Positions 1 to 11,400 are shown, counted from the first letter of the stretch. The stretch is DNA of 21,439 nucleotides from Chloromonas sp. AAM2 (GCA_004335635.1 QAXH01006096.1:172-21610); one strand, 5' to 3'. Made by a program: numbers and translations. Notes: generated from the sequence alone by a model not told the origin.

Positions 1-545
1 TACAAATCCTCATGTTCATAGTCATCCCAATTCAAGGTGCCATCGTATTTTGGCTCAAATTTTGCAGGGAATACTTGTGATATATCAGAGAGTGCGTGGT
101 GGGTGCGCCCACCAGAAACGTGCAACGTGTGCACTTTGGGAGGTCAAAAACTGTGTACCAGTCATTTTGCAACATACTGCACGTAGCAACCAAGCGGGTT
201 TGAGCACAACATACCATCCATCGTGTCTATGGCACCTGCTAAACGCACACAGGCCCGGCGTATGTTTATAATGATTTTGTGTTTGTGACTCAACGTGATG
301 TGCGACTTGTGCGTGATGCCTGCAGCTCTGTGCATGCAGTGCTACGTGCTGCTGACATTAGGTCCATGTCATTAACAAAGCTAATTTCTTATATTTCCTT
401 GTAGTGGCGGCACAGGCACCGGTTGCCCCTGCAGGTGGGTGGTTAACGCTATGCGTTGCTTAGGTTTGCATCAGCATTTAATAGCGAGCAGAACAAGTAC
501 TGCATAAGCACATTGATTGTCTGAGAGAGGACTTGCAGCTCTGGC

Positions 546-624
546 CTCTGACCAGATACACCTTGGGGCTCGTTGTTGCATCTCTGACCAGACACTTTGA
601 GATTGTTGCTGCCTCTCTGACCAG
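546..624. repeat. Degenerate 33-36 bp tandem repeat, 3 copies
   Basis: The word CTCTGACCAG occurs at 546-555, 582-591 and 615-624. Two of the copies are preceded by a TTGTTGC-like stretch. Spacing is 36 and 33 bp, so this is an old, diverged minisatellite. Confidence 0.6.
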
Positions 625-662
625 GCCTCCCTTGCCTCGGGCATCTGCACCGTTATGGCATT

Positions 663-696
663 GTGCCTCCGTAAAGCTGGTGCCTCCGTAAAGCTG
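663..696. repeat. 17-bp perfect tandem duplication
   Basis: The unit GTGCCTCCGTAAAGCTG is present twice back to back, at 663-679 and 680-696. No function is apparent. Confidence 0.85.
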
Positions 697-919
697 GTGG
701 TGGAATGCTCCCCATACATGGCCAGGCGACTCAAGAGCAGCACCGGTCATGTATGATGGCCAGAATGAAAGGTTTGCCTGCATTTTGCTGGTGTGAACGC
801 ATTACACGAGACATTTTCAGATGCTGTCGTGATCCAAGAAACAGAAAAAGATTGCACCGCACTTAGACGTCATATTTGAGAATTGATATTTCCGATGATA
901 TGCTTGGTGGTGGAACGCC

Positions 920-957
920 TTCGGGATGATTGATTGATTCATTCGGGATGATTGATT
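920..957. repeat. 22-bp period direct repeat
   Basis: TTCGGGATGATTGATT occurs at 920-935 and 942-957, with extra GATT units between the copies. It is simple slippage-type sequence. Confidence 0.75.
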
Positions 958-2057
958 TGTATTGGAAATAGCCATTCGCTGCGGCGTGGAGCGCACAGGT
1001 GCAAAGAAGGGAAGAGTGTGGTCCACGCCACACTTCAAATACACTCGCTTATGATGACACTTATTACTCATGGTGCTCGTGTGAACGAGTGAAGCAAACG
1101 CTTACTGATGCCTATGACGTACAGCCCATCACGCCCGAGTTGACAGTTGTATAAACTCTAGTAATCCTCTCCTTTGCTGGCCATCGAAACGACAGCCACG
1201 TCCTTGCCAAGTTCCACACGATCTTGGAATGTACAAATATAAACGCTCAGGCAGTCGATCGGGTCAACTTGCAACGAGATCGATATATCCCGGAGACCTC
1301 GAGACGACTGCTGGTCCATGTCGCCGTTGACACGAAACCAGCGTTTCAAGCTCAGGCTCCTACTTTACGTTGTGCCTTTGGTGAACTGCAGTCGCAAAGC
1401 AAGAAACATCAACAACAGTGTAGTGCGTGCAAAAGCCAGTAGCACCAACCACATCCATGGCATTTGTTTACGTGGGGACAGGCCCGGGTTGAAGTGCTTG
1501 CTCGAGTTTCCTGCCCTTGCTTGTTATAGGCCGCTGAGTTAGGCTGAGTTAGGCAGAGATGCTTGGAACCACGGTCACCAGGTGACCTCAGGAAGAACAC
1601 GAGAAAACAGCGCAACGGGCCCAGCAACCCAACCACCTCTTCTCCAGATCCCAGCCCAGCACCCAGAGGCCAGAGACAGGCAGAGACAGGCCACCAAAGC
1701 ACAAAGACACAAGGCACAGACAGACAGGGACGCAAACAACACGCCACTCTCAGACTCGAGTTGCAACAAAACCCGCCTGGAGCGCCGGCCTGCCCGTAGA
1801 TTAGCCACGCAGAATCAGCTCATGGAGTCTCAAACACCACAGAAACACCAAGGTTGGAAAAAGCGAGAATAAGACCACACAGCACAGCAACGCACGCGCG
1901 GAAAGGCGCTGAAAGAAGACGAGCACAGCAGGGAAAGCAGCTGATCGACATGTGGAGTTTCCAATCGGCCAGAGCGCCAAACCCTCAAAGCTTTCAACGC
2001 AGGAGCGTTGTGGTGCTGCTTCCTGGGCCTTCACAGCCGTCATGGTCCGTGCCTCTT

Positions 2058-2105
2058 TGGTCGTTATGTTACTGGTGCTGTGTTACGTACTGGTCGTTAT
2101 GTTAC
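2058..2105. repeat. 33-bp period direct repeat
   Basis: TGGTCGTTATGTTAC occurs at 2058-2072 and again at 2091-2105. The second copy ends in the TTACA that reads TGTAA on the minus strand, the candidate poly(A) signal of PANK-DUF89. Confidence 0.7.
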
Positions 2106-2106
2106 A
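2102..2106 (-). terminator. Candidate TGTAA polyadenylation signal of PANK-DUF89
   Basis: TTACA on the plus strand reads TGTAA on the minus strand, about 195 nt past the stop codon at 2300-2302. TGTAA is the usual poly(A) signal in chlorophycean algae. No other copy lies between it and the stop. A 5-bp motif is weak evidence alone. Confidence 0.35.
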
Positions 2107-2299
2107 CTGGTTTCGCAAGAGCTGTGCACATGCCAGGTTCGACCCCTGCTATCCTCAAACACAACTACGACAGGTTGTATGGCCCCCTGGCCGACACTGC
2201 GCAATACCGCTGTCAAAGGCTTGGGTGCCGCGTTCTGCTGACACCACTGCAGTACGTGTATCAAGTGTAGCGGTCCTGCATACTCATGCCTTTGGGTCG

Positions 2300-5200
2300 T
2301 CACGTTGCAACTAGGAGAAAGCAATTAGTATCAATGAGTGTCACTGCTTGCTGACTATGACAACTTGCCTTGCAAACGCAGTCATACAGAGATCCTGAGG
2401 CACCAAAAAGATGCTTTGCAAGCCGCTCCGTCTTGATCATCGCGAGGAGGAGCGAGTCACACTTGAAGACGGCCTTGAAATTTGTATGTATGGCCCTGTT
2501 GCATCATGTTCAGGTAAAATTTGCATGCATGGTTAGCAATTGGTGGCTGATCGATTGCTGTCAAGACAAGATTGATGACAAGTGCGGTTGCCTTACCTTC
2601 CCATGCCTTCAATGATCACGAGGTCGGTACCGGCTGCCTGCAGGGTGAGGACTGGTAAACTCTGGCACGTGCACAGGGGTTGCTTGGTGGCTATGAGGTC
2701 AGAATTCCAACCAGCCTCGTTAGTCCGAGGACTAGCCTGGCCAAGGGGGATGTGCCTTCATTGTGAACAACTGGATACTTACCGCCTCAGCCAGTGTATG
2801 TGGCACGCGCCTAAAGTTGATGCAGGGGCTGCCTTGACCGTTGTCAATCACAAAGAGTCGCCCTTGTCCGTCCTTGGATACCGGCGGTACACGGCCCCCA
2901 ATCTGTCTCTGAAGCTGCTTGGCAGATGCTCGAGCGTTGCGGACAATGTGGCAATGCTCGCATGCTACCTCCAAAACATGCTCCAGTTCATAAGCGGTGA
3001 TATCGTTGATAGCTGGAAATTTGTTTGCAACCATGACCACATCACAACCGGCGCGTAGGAACTCGCGAGCGATAGGCAGCTGGCCCAGGACCACGTCTGC
3101 CCCAGCGTTGTCAACGAACATCATCACCCGCTGATACACCTGACGACCAGTCCTGCACACATCACAACTCACAAACTCATCAATGATTTGGCATGTTACC
3201 GGACGACCAGACCTTGGGTCACCCGCACACGACATCCTCACGCGCCATGCTGTGAGAGCGCGTGGGTGTGCCAGCATTCGTTGAGACATGCTGTTGAGAT
3301 CTGGCAGTGCTCGCACCAGGGTGACAGACGGTCGACAAGTGCGTCGAAGTTGTCCAGAGCCCAAGGCCGCTTGCTGAGGCGGGAGCGCGCCTCCCGGTAT
3401 ATGTCCAAGATGGTGCCAGCCTTGTACAAAGCCACGCACGCATTGGCACCCCAGTCAAAAATGTTGGCAGCTAAAGCACCTTCAATGAGGACCAGCCAAC
3501 GTGCTGCACCCTCAGCTTGAGCATCAATCTCTGCAGGCAAGAAGGGGGGTCTGCCGGGTCAGGTCTGCCGGGTGGGAACGGAAAAGTGACATTGGAAAAA
3601 GTCCTGATGCAGCGATGCAGTCTATTTCACAGTGTCGGTGTGCAGAAAGGTGTGTGCCTCCCTGCCAGCCTGGAGTGCTGGACAGGTCTAGCCGTTTCTT
3701 CCTGCATGCCCTTGGCACTGACCGTGCAGCAGGTCAGGTAGGACTTGCAGCGCTGCAGTGTTCTCCCGGAGCTTGTCTGCCCTGCATTGCAAAGAACAAG
3801 CAAGCAAGAAGTCCGTAGTGGTGATGTCAATCATACTTGTTTTCAGTGCAGTTTGGTTCCTGGGGGGCTGCAGCAGACGTAAATGATTATTGAAAAGAGG
3901 CGCACGCCGTAGACCGCTGGCAGATCTGGAAGGGACATGCGTCAAGGCACGACAGCGGGAATGGAAGCGGGCGTTGAGGATCAGGTTGGTCAGGTCAGGC
4001 GAGCAACCGCGCATCGCGTTGATGCTGTGAAACACCTGATGTGTCACCGGGTGGTGCAATCAAATGCCTTGCTTGTACACATTGCTTACTTGTACACATC
4101 ATGGAATTTGAACTCGCGCAGACATTCCTCTCGCAGCTCAAAAAGCTCGGCCAAGCCTAGAGCCCCATAGGCACCTGGCTCGGTCCGTAACTTGTCCAGA
4201 TGAGCTCCCAAAGCCCTGCATACGCAGTGATGCCAGTGCCGCTTGGATGGCAGCCAGCGTCAGCAGAGGCCGACGGCAAACAGATGCATGCGGGGCACAC
4301 CTCGCACGTGTGGCATGCGGGGCACACCTCGCACGTGTGGCATGCGGGGCACACCTCGCACGTGTGGCATGCGGGGCACACCTCGCACGTGTGGCATGCG
4401 GGGCACACCTCGCACGTGTGGCATGCGGGGCACACCTCGCACGTGTGGCATGCGGGGCACACCTCGCACGTGTGGCACGTGTGGCACGCGTTCACAGCGT
4501 AATCATGAGGAGAGTCCATTCCAGCGCTTTCATCGCTGGATGGATGCATACTTTGATTGTGCAAAGGATGACGCACTGCACGCACTGCACTGGCTGGCAA
4601 CTATTCACGCACCGAGGATGGCCTTGAGCCCATACCTGCCAAATGCTGCTGCACGTCTTTGCGCTTCGTCTGTGTTGCCCTCGCTTCCACTGGCTTTGCA
4701 AACCACGGTTGGGATCTGTTCCTCCAGCAGGCTGAGCCACCAGCGCATCTCCTCCTCGGTCAAAGGAGAGATCGTGTTGGGCTCGTACCTGAGAAAACAT
4801 GTAGGCATGCCAAGATGGTACCGGAATTCATGCTGCTCTGCGCCTACTTGCATGCAAGGGAAACATGGCGCCCCTCACTCACCCAGTTGAGTCCACCAGG
4901 GGGAAGACGTCGTAGCCCGGGGAGTAGTGCAGCACGCCGACGTGCAGGGCCATGCGCACGGCAGGCGAGACGGGCTGGTCGCTGGTCAACGTGCGCTGTA
5001 CTTGAGTGGGCAGGCGCTGGACGGGGAGGGTGGGCTCGATATCCAAGTGAGTGCTCACGCTGCGCAGGGGCGGCTGCTGCCCCGCTGTGCCCTCAGCACT
5101 GCCAGCGCTGGCCACCGTTGAAGGCGCAAGCAAGCCGTCCTCCTCCGCATGAGGTGCGTGCAGTACAAACTTTTCCACCCAACTAATTTTCCCTTGTAAG

Positions 5201-8123
5201 TCGCCGATGGCTGGGCCAACCACAGAACCGCCTGTGAGAGGAGCGCCGATGCTGAAGCGCTCGACAAACCGCGCCCTGACCTGCACGGACACAGCTGAGG
5301 ATCAGTTTAAAACCAGGAACAGCAATGACTGTGGACCAATGTTTCCCAGCATGCTCCGCGACCTTGAGGCGGCCCTGACCCCTGCTGCATCTGACTTGGC
5401 TGACTGCTGCCGCACCTGACTTGGCTGACCGCTGCCGCACCTGACTTGGCTGACTGCTGCTCGTTTCTGCTCCAAGGTCCAGCCCAGTCACGGATGGCTG
5501 CACAAGCAGGAAGGCGCCCACTGCTCCCAGAAACCCCTCATGCCGTAGAAACATGGCGGCCATGTCTCCCTGCATGCCGGACGTGACAAGCAAGAGGCAA
5601 GCTTAGTCGAGTAAACAAGCTCACACACCCCATTCAGGCCAGTGCATTGGATGCCGCTGTCATTACCTTGGACCAGAACTTTATGGAGTAGGATATTGTG
5701 TCCATGGTGTATGGATGACCACGGATGAAGAAGCCGCCGAAAAAAATGCGGCTGATGCCATACCGCATGGCGTTGAGGTATGCCAGATGGCCGATGTTGT
5801 ACGAGACCATCCGACACAGCGCCATGGCTATGTCTGCCCGATTGTAATCCTTGAGCGACTTGTCCTGCTGCGTGTACACACGTGGGCAATGGCATGGAAT
5901 GGCACACAAACTCAGCAGCGCGGTATGCATCAAAACAACGGATGTACCGACACCAAATGTACTTGGAACCTGGTGATAAGCAAGAGCACTTCTTTGGCCG
6001 ACAACGGGCAGCACAAGTGTGCTGCACGCCTGGTAAGCATGGATAGCTTGCTACAAGACAGCCCATCACAAATTGGGCATGGGCCACATCTGTAAGAGTC
6101 GTTTGACGCGTGGGGCCAGGTTTCATCTAGTCACCCAGAGATGTGTTGAAGTCACATAACAAGGAAATAAAGGCGCAGGTGTGTCAGGATTGATCTAATC
6201 AAGCATATATTTGTTCCAGCGCAGAATCACATGGCAAGGAATTGCCCTGACTGTCAGGTCAGCGCCCCATCCAGAAGCGGCACGGCAGCTGTGTCCTTTC
6301 CAGAGGCATGGCTCCAAGTGGTACTGAATCCACCATTGCATGACCGTTTGTTGTGTGCGTTTGTGCAAGCCAAGATGACGAGGTTTAGGGCAGCTGTCAT
6401 GCAAGAGCATCCCGATGTCTGCATCTGCTGCACAGGCCCACCTGGCATCCTAGCACAGGCCCACCTGGCTGATGACCTTGCCAAAGCTGCTTGCGATAGT
6501 GCTGGCCGACAACCCGATGTTGCTGTAGTCACGCCCGCCATAAATGTCACCGACCAACATGTCAATCTGCAAGGGCAGCCACAGTCAAGTAGACAGTGAA
6601 TTTGTCATAGCTTGGAACTGTGTACAGCGTGCCACTGGCAATGATGTACTCATACTGAAGTACTTGCTTACGTTTGCGTTGTTTCCCTGCATGCTCAGCT
6701 CCAGCATGTCGTCGAAGCTTGTGAGGCCGGTCAGCAGGTTGCACAGGCCCCAGAAGGTGCCGCCGCCCAGACTGCTGCCGCTCACGCGCTCGAACTGCCC
6801 CTCACCCGTCACCTTGACCATGCTCACGCCCGACCCGATGTTCACCAGCAGGTAAGGGTACAAGTCACCCTCCTCTGCAACACACACACACTTGGAAAGG
6901 TGGAAAACGGCAGGCATCCATACACGTCACCTGTGCGTTCACCTGTCAGCTACATAACCATGTGCCAAAGTCAAGAGCTTTGCGGGCTGCAGCTCATTGC
7001 CATACGTACCATTGGTGGGCACGAACTGGGCCGCGCCGTTCTCAAAGGTGAATGCTTCGTGAGTGATTGCCTTGAGCAAGAAGTTGCAGCCAGTCACCAG
7101 GCAGCCCATTTCGTCCTCTTTCTCCAGAACCACTCCCAGCCGCTCACGGAACATATCCGAGTATCGGAAGGCACCCCCACCTGAGTCAGGAGCACATGCA
7201 GTGGTTTGGCTTGATGCACATGGAGTTTGGCAACCGACCCTTGGTGTTCATTCACCCCAGCATCCTGGGCGCTGTTGATTCATCCTGATCCCTGCGCGTG
7301 CTTGAATTGGTCTTGTCTGATGCACTTGCCTGTGGCGGAAATGCGCATGCCTGCTGAGCCGCCCCGCCGGCGAACGCGGTGCAGGCCCTTGGCTTCAATG
7401 AACGCAATCGCCTCCTCAATGTGAGCTGTCTCAAACTTGACAAAGTGCAGGCGACCTACAGCATGTGCACCAGGATGTTGCATGCCCCATCCCTATGACT
7501 GTGGCCAGCTGTTGGTATGCAGCATTTGTAGCGTCCAAAGAGCTCACACCTCCTCGGCCATTGTTATCCTCCTCAGACAGTGCTTGTGGCGAGTGCACTG
7601 CACCAGCTTGCGAGCCGCTGCTGTCGTTGGCCAGCTTAGTAGCCTCATCATCTGACCCAGCATCAGGTGAGAAGTACACGAGCTTGATCAGGGAACCACC
7701 AATGTCCAACGCAATGTGGCTCACACACTGGGCATCCTGGTTGGGTAGCTCAATGCTTGGTGCTTGATTCATAGCGCCACCTGCGTAGTCCACGGTGACA
7801 TTCTGTTTAAGTCAAGCCCGTAACAGTTAGATGCCCGAGAAGAGGGCAAGCCTCTGCTTCAGGGATGTAAACGAGGCGCGCAGGCCAATATGTGTCAAGC
7901 ATAGTAGGTAGCGCCAGCAAGAGTCCTGTGGCAAGTTTGTCTAATACTGTAGACGCACAGCAGCCATTGGCTTGGAACGTTAACTCCTACTGTATGGACT
8001 GCTTCATGTCCAGGGTATTGTTGTCATGCAGCTCTGGCACGCTTTCTTACCGCTGCCCGGATCCACAGCTTCACGCAGCCTGGCGCCAGTGAGATCCAGG
8101 GAGCTGTCCACCTGGGCTTCCAT
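2300..8123 (-). CDS. PANK2: Pantothenate kinase (type II) fused to DUF89 metal-dependent phosphatase
   Basis: Pantothenate kinase phosphorylates vitamin B5 in the first step of CoA synthesis; the C-terminal DUF89 domain is a damage-control phosphatase of the same pathway. The exons I assign, in order, are 8123-8051, 7780-7550, 7455-7330, 7180-7010, 6874-6672, 6566-6465, 5864-5667, 5569-5441, 5280-4883, 4788-4613, 4174-4090, 3781-3723, 3530-3317, 3152-2783, 2637-2597 and 2495-2300. Phases agree throughout and give 923 residues, near the length of plant PANK2. Kinase motifs are DIGGS at 50-54, ATGGGAF near 142-148, EDEMGC with the catalytic-type Glu167, [13 protein letters not shown] with Arg230, IYGG, and FLRHEGF. 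DUF89 spans roughly 550-905, with metal-site motif FVDNAGAD (D736, N737, D741), then VIIEGMG and YDCVC near the end. Intron 3 appears to use a GC donor. The end of exon 8 is the least certain boundary. About 25 unrecognised residues follow YDCVC. No transit peptide is evident. Confidence 0.95.
4287..4484. repeat. 27-bp minisatellite, 7.3 copies, in a PANK-DUF89 intron
   Basis: The unit begins CATGCGGGGCACACCTCG and continues CACGTGTGG, 27 bp in all. Seven near-identical units run from 4287 to 4475, followed by a 9-bp partial copy. It lies between exons 10 and 11 (intron 4612-4175). Because 27 is a multiple of three, several frames stay open; on the minus strand they would read a Cys-rich 9-residue repeat. 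The flanking exons join in phase without it, so I treat it as non-coding. Every unit carries one CACGTG and one GCATGC palindrome. Confidence 0.95.
5396..5460. repeat. 25-bp tandem repeat, about 2.6 copies, at the PANK exon 8 donor
   Basis: The unit is TTGGCTGACTGCTGCCGCACCTGAC with one or two substitutions per copy. On the minus strand each complete unit contains TCAG/GTGCGG, so the splice donor I assign at 5440/5439 is copied 25 bp further on. The next copy has AT in place of GT. Confidence 0.85.
6430..6469. repeat. 17-bp direct repeat (period 23) over the PANK exon 6 donor
   Basis: GCACAGGCCCACCTGGC is found at 6430-6446 and 6453-6469. On the minus strand each copy reads CCAG/GTGGGCC, so exon 6 is followed by a second identical donor 23 nt downstream. 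Confidence 0.9.
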
Positions 8124-8417
8124 GGCTGAAGATGTGCCAGGGATTAGCTGCGCAACACCCAAACGCCAACCCTAGTTGGGTGCAGGCCCCACGTCGACCT
8201 TATGGAATAATTGGTTGGCACTGTAGCAGTACTTACGTCTGTCTACGCAACGCAGAGGAGTGATTCGCTTTTACCGAGCGGTGAGAGGTTTCTCACTCAT
8301 GCGTTTGTGAGATACAAACCCTCCAGCATGGGGCTTTGACTGACAACGACCGGCGCGCGGACGGTCGCATAGGATTAATTCGCGGCAGCTTTTCTTGACT
8401 AATTGTAGGCCAAGACC
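8124..8417. promoter_or_regulatory. Shared divergent promoter region of PANK-DUF89 and CPSase
   Basis: The start codons of the two head-to-head genes are 294 bp apart, so this interval must hold both 5' UTRs and at least the core promoters. An ATTGG at 8210-8214 is a CCAAT box on the minus strand, about 90 bp upstream of the PANK start. No convincing TATA box is seen for either gene. The assignment rests on gene arrangement, not on a recognised motif set. Confidence 0.55.
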
Positions 8418-11400
8418 ATGGCCCACATGCCCGCTCATGCCGGCGCCCTGTGCCCCCGTGCTGGGAGCGAATTGAAAGCACCAGGTCTAAAGCTTTCGCT
8501 TCGCGCTGCACCTGTACCACGCGTAACAGGAGCTGGCGCGCCCAGTCGCGATGATAGGACTCTCATCTCGCCATCGCCCGGCAGGCACGTTTTGGCTCAG
8601 GCGCCCTGCGCGACCACCAGCGCAGCGCCTTTGCCATGGCAGGTGTCCATGTCGGAGGTCAAGAAGAGGCGCGACATCAAGAAGATTATGATCATCGGCG
8701 CCGGTCCGATTGTTATCGGGCAGGTAAGGCAGCGAGCTAAGCCGAACGGTCTGGCCTGTAACATGGATGCGAGCTAACGCGCTCATGCGCACACGCAGGC
8801 ATGCGAGTTCGATTACTCAGGTACCCAGGCTGTCAAGGCTCTCAAGTAGGTGTGGGGGCTGTTGGTGAACTAGGGTTGATGAACCACACATGCGGCTGTG
8901 CGCTGACCTTCTCAACTGCGATTTGGCGTGCAGGAAGGAAGGTTACTACGTTATTCTCCTGAACTCTAATCCAGTGGGTGGTGTGCAGCGCATTTTTCGC
9001 ATCGCCGACCTTACGATCGCTACTATCAAACACCACCAATGCCGAGTTGCTTGTATGTCTTTGCAGGCCACCATTATGACAGACCCAGGCATGGCTGATC
9101 GAACGTACATCGGCCCTATGACGGTCGAGTACACAGAGCAAATTCTTGCCAAGGTGCCGCTCATCCTTGCATGCAAGCATGCATTGCAGCTGGGAGTGAT
9201 GGCTGGCCCGCACATTCCACAAAAAATCAGCATGCGTCAGTATGAATAAACAATCGTCGTCTTTGTTGTCTGCCTTGCATAACAGGAGCGCCCTGATGCT
9301 ATCTTGCCTACCATGGGCGGCCAAACAGCTCTCAACCTGGCCAAGGGGCTTTCAGAGGTGCGCTCGTGCCTAACAGCTGCGTTTTTGTTACCCATTGTTG
9401 TGATGCCCCTATGGACCAATGCATGAGCTGTGCCTATCTGACATTCCTTGCCTGTGCAGAAGGGTCTGTTGGACAAGTATGGGGTGGAGCTCATTGGCGC
9501 CAAGCTGCCCTCTATTGACAGGGCAGAGGACCGTGAGCTGTTCAAGCAGTCCATGAAGCGCATTGGTCTAGCTGTAAGTGTTTAAGCACTAGCAACATCA
9601 GCAGTTTCCTGTCGCGCGCAGAACCACCACCGTATGTTGATGCCAGTATGCTTGGTGGTGATTCTGCAGGTGCCAAAGTCTGGTACTGCCAACAGCGTTG
9701 AGGAAGCAATGCTTATTGCTGCGGACATTGGCCGCTACCCCCTCATCATCCGCCCAGCATTCACTTGTGGTGGCACAGGTGGTGGCATTGCCTACAATGT
9801 GGACGAGTTCAAGCAGATTGTGCAGGAAGGCATTGAAGCGTCTATGACAAACCAGGTGCTCGTGGAGATCTCGCTCATTGGCTGGAAGGAGTTCGAGCTG
9901 GAGGTGATGCGTGACTTGGCGGACAACGTTGTCATCATCTGTTCCATTGAGAACGTGGATCCCATGGGCGTGCACACAGGTAACATGGCCTTAGGGCTGG
10001 ACCATCTACAGCCAGGATTAGGCAGCAGCCTGATCATGCCAATGGACAGTGCGCAAGGGCAGGTGGCAGCAATCTGAACAGGTCCAGCCTACACTGTGCA
10101 CGAGGCGTGGTTGCACATCCTTGTCTCCGGCCTGATGAGTTCTGGCAAAGGAAGTCTCAAACCTATGCGTCTTGGCTGATCACTGGCGAGTGAGGTGGGA
10201 TTGCACCTTCGTTGTCAGACCTTGTCAGGACCCATGCTGTTGCCGCTGCATGCCTTGTTCGCAGGCGACTCCATCACCGTGGCTCCCTCGCAGACCCTGA
10301 CGGACAAGGAGTACCAGCGGCTGCGCGACGCAGCAGTGGCCATCATCCGCGAGATGGGAGTGGAGTGCGGCGGCAGTAACGTGCAGATGGCCATCAATCC
10401 AGATGACGGCGACATGATCATCATCGAGATGAACCCACGAGTGAGCCGCTCCTCGGCCCTGGCGTCCAAGGCCACTGGCTTCCCCATTGCAAAGATGGCG
10501 GCAAAGCTCTCCGTGGGATACACCCTAGACCAGGTGTGCTATAAATCAGTGTTCGGCAGCACCACATCTGGCTGTTACAGGTTTTAGTTGCATTGCCGGC
10601 CAACTTTGGTATGAGATTGCATGCATTGGCTGTTGGCCGACGTTGCAACAGCAGCTCATGTAATCATGATGCAACCGCACGTTAGTGTTTGTAACATGCG
10701 CGCTCAACACCCACCCTGTGTCGTGGTGCAGATTGCCAACGACATCACTCTGATGACCCCCGCGTCCTTTGAACCTTCTATCGATTACGTGGTGACCAAG
10801 ATTCCTCGGTTCGCCTTTGAGAAGTTCCCCGGCAGCAAGCCTGAGCTGACCACCATGATGAAGAGTGTGGGCGAGGTCATGGCAATCGGCCGCACGTGGC
10901 AGGAGAGCATGCAAAAGGCGCTGCGCGGCATGGAGACAGGCCTGGACGGCTGGGACCTGCCCAGGACCTACAAGCGCCTGTCGCGCGACGCCATGCTCTA
11001 CAATCTGCGTGTGCCCAACCCCGAGCGCTTCACAGTCATGAAGCAGGCCTTCGAGGACGGCCTCACTGTCAAGGAGCTGTTTGATCTGACCAAGATCGAC
11101 CCCTGGTGGCTGGAGCAGCTGGCAGAGCTGCAGACCGTGGGCGCGTGGCTCAAGACCAAGCAGCTCACCTCCTTGGACAAGGAGGACCTCATGGAGCTCA
11201 AGAGGAAGGGATTCTCAGACGCGCAGATCGCCCGCGCAACAGGTGAGGCAGGGAAGGGTGGGAACTGGTGCACTGGTCTGCCGTGGTAGCTACGACTTGC
11301 AGCCATTGTGGGTGAGTGAGCAGGGACAGTGTGTGCATAAGAAGAAAAACTGATCTTGTTCAGGTGTGTGCTTGCACTAGCACCTGCTTCTGTGGGCAGG

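Larger units (their letters stand above)
1..2299. other. Intergenic region without a recognisable gene
   Basis: I read this stretch in all frames and found no family I recognise and no convincing exon chain. The open frames are short, overlap on both strands and have low-complexity composition; for example 1563-1872 is rich in Gln, Arg and Thr from repeated CAGAGACAGG-like words. It holds several short degenerate tandem repeats, listed separately. The right end, up to 2299, should include the 3' UTR of the minus-strand PANK-DUF89 gene. A minus-strand frame at 1158-1349 looks slightly protein-like, but it has no supportable upstream exon. Confidence 0.6.

Noticed and set aside
378..435. Exon-like segment (acceptor TTCCTTGTAG, Gly-rich GGTGTG, donor GTGGGT) on the plus strand
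   Set aside because: Too short, with no neighbouring exon in either direction that would join it.
1158..1349. Minus-strand frame ending SMASKGEDY
   Set aside because: Slightly protein-like composition, but a stop lies just upstream, no acceptor or partner exon is convincing, and I recognise no family.
1563..1872. Gln/Arg-rich open frames that might suggest a low-complexity protein
   Set aside because: Both strands are open because of purine/pyrimidine-biased repeats. No domain, splice pattern or start context supports a gene.
2120..2150. GGTTCGACCCC resembling a tRNA T-loop
   Set aside because: The T-stem has a mismatch, and no acceptor, D or anticodon arm can be folded from the 60 bases upstream.
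4157..4600. Cys-rich repeat protein (CHTCEVCPA units) on the minus strand, and matching open frames on the plus strand
   Set aside because: The frames stay open only because the 27-bp unit is divisible by three. The flanking PANK-DUF89 exons splice across it in phase, and the frame runs through exon 11 in the wrong register.
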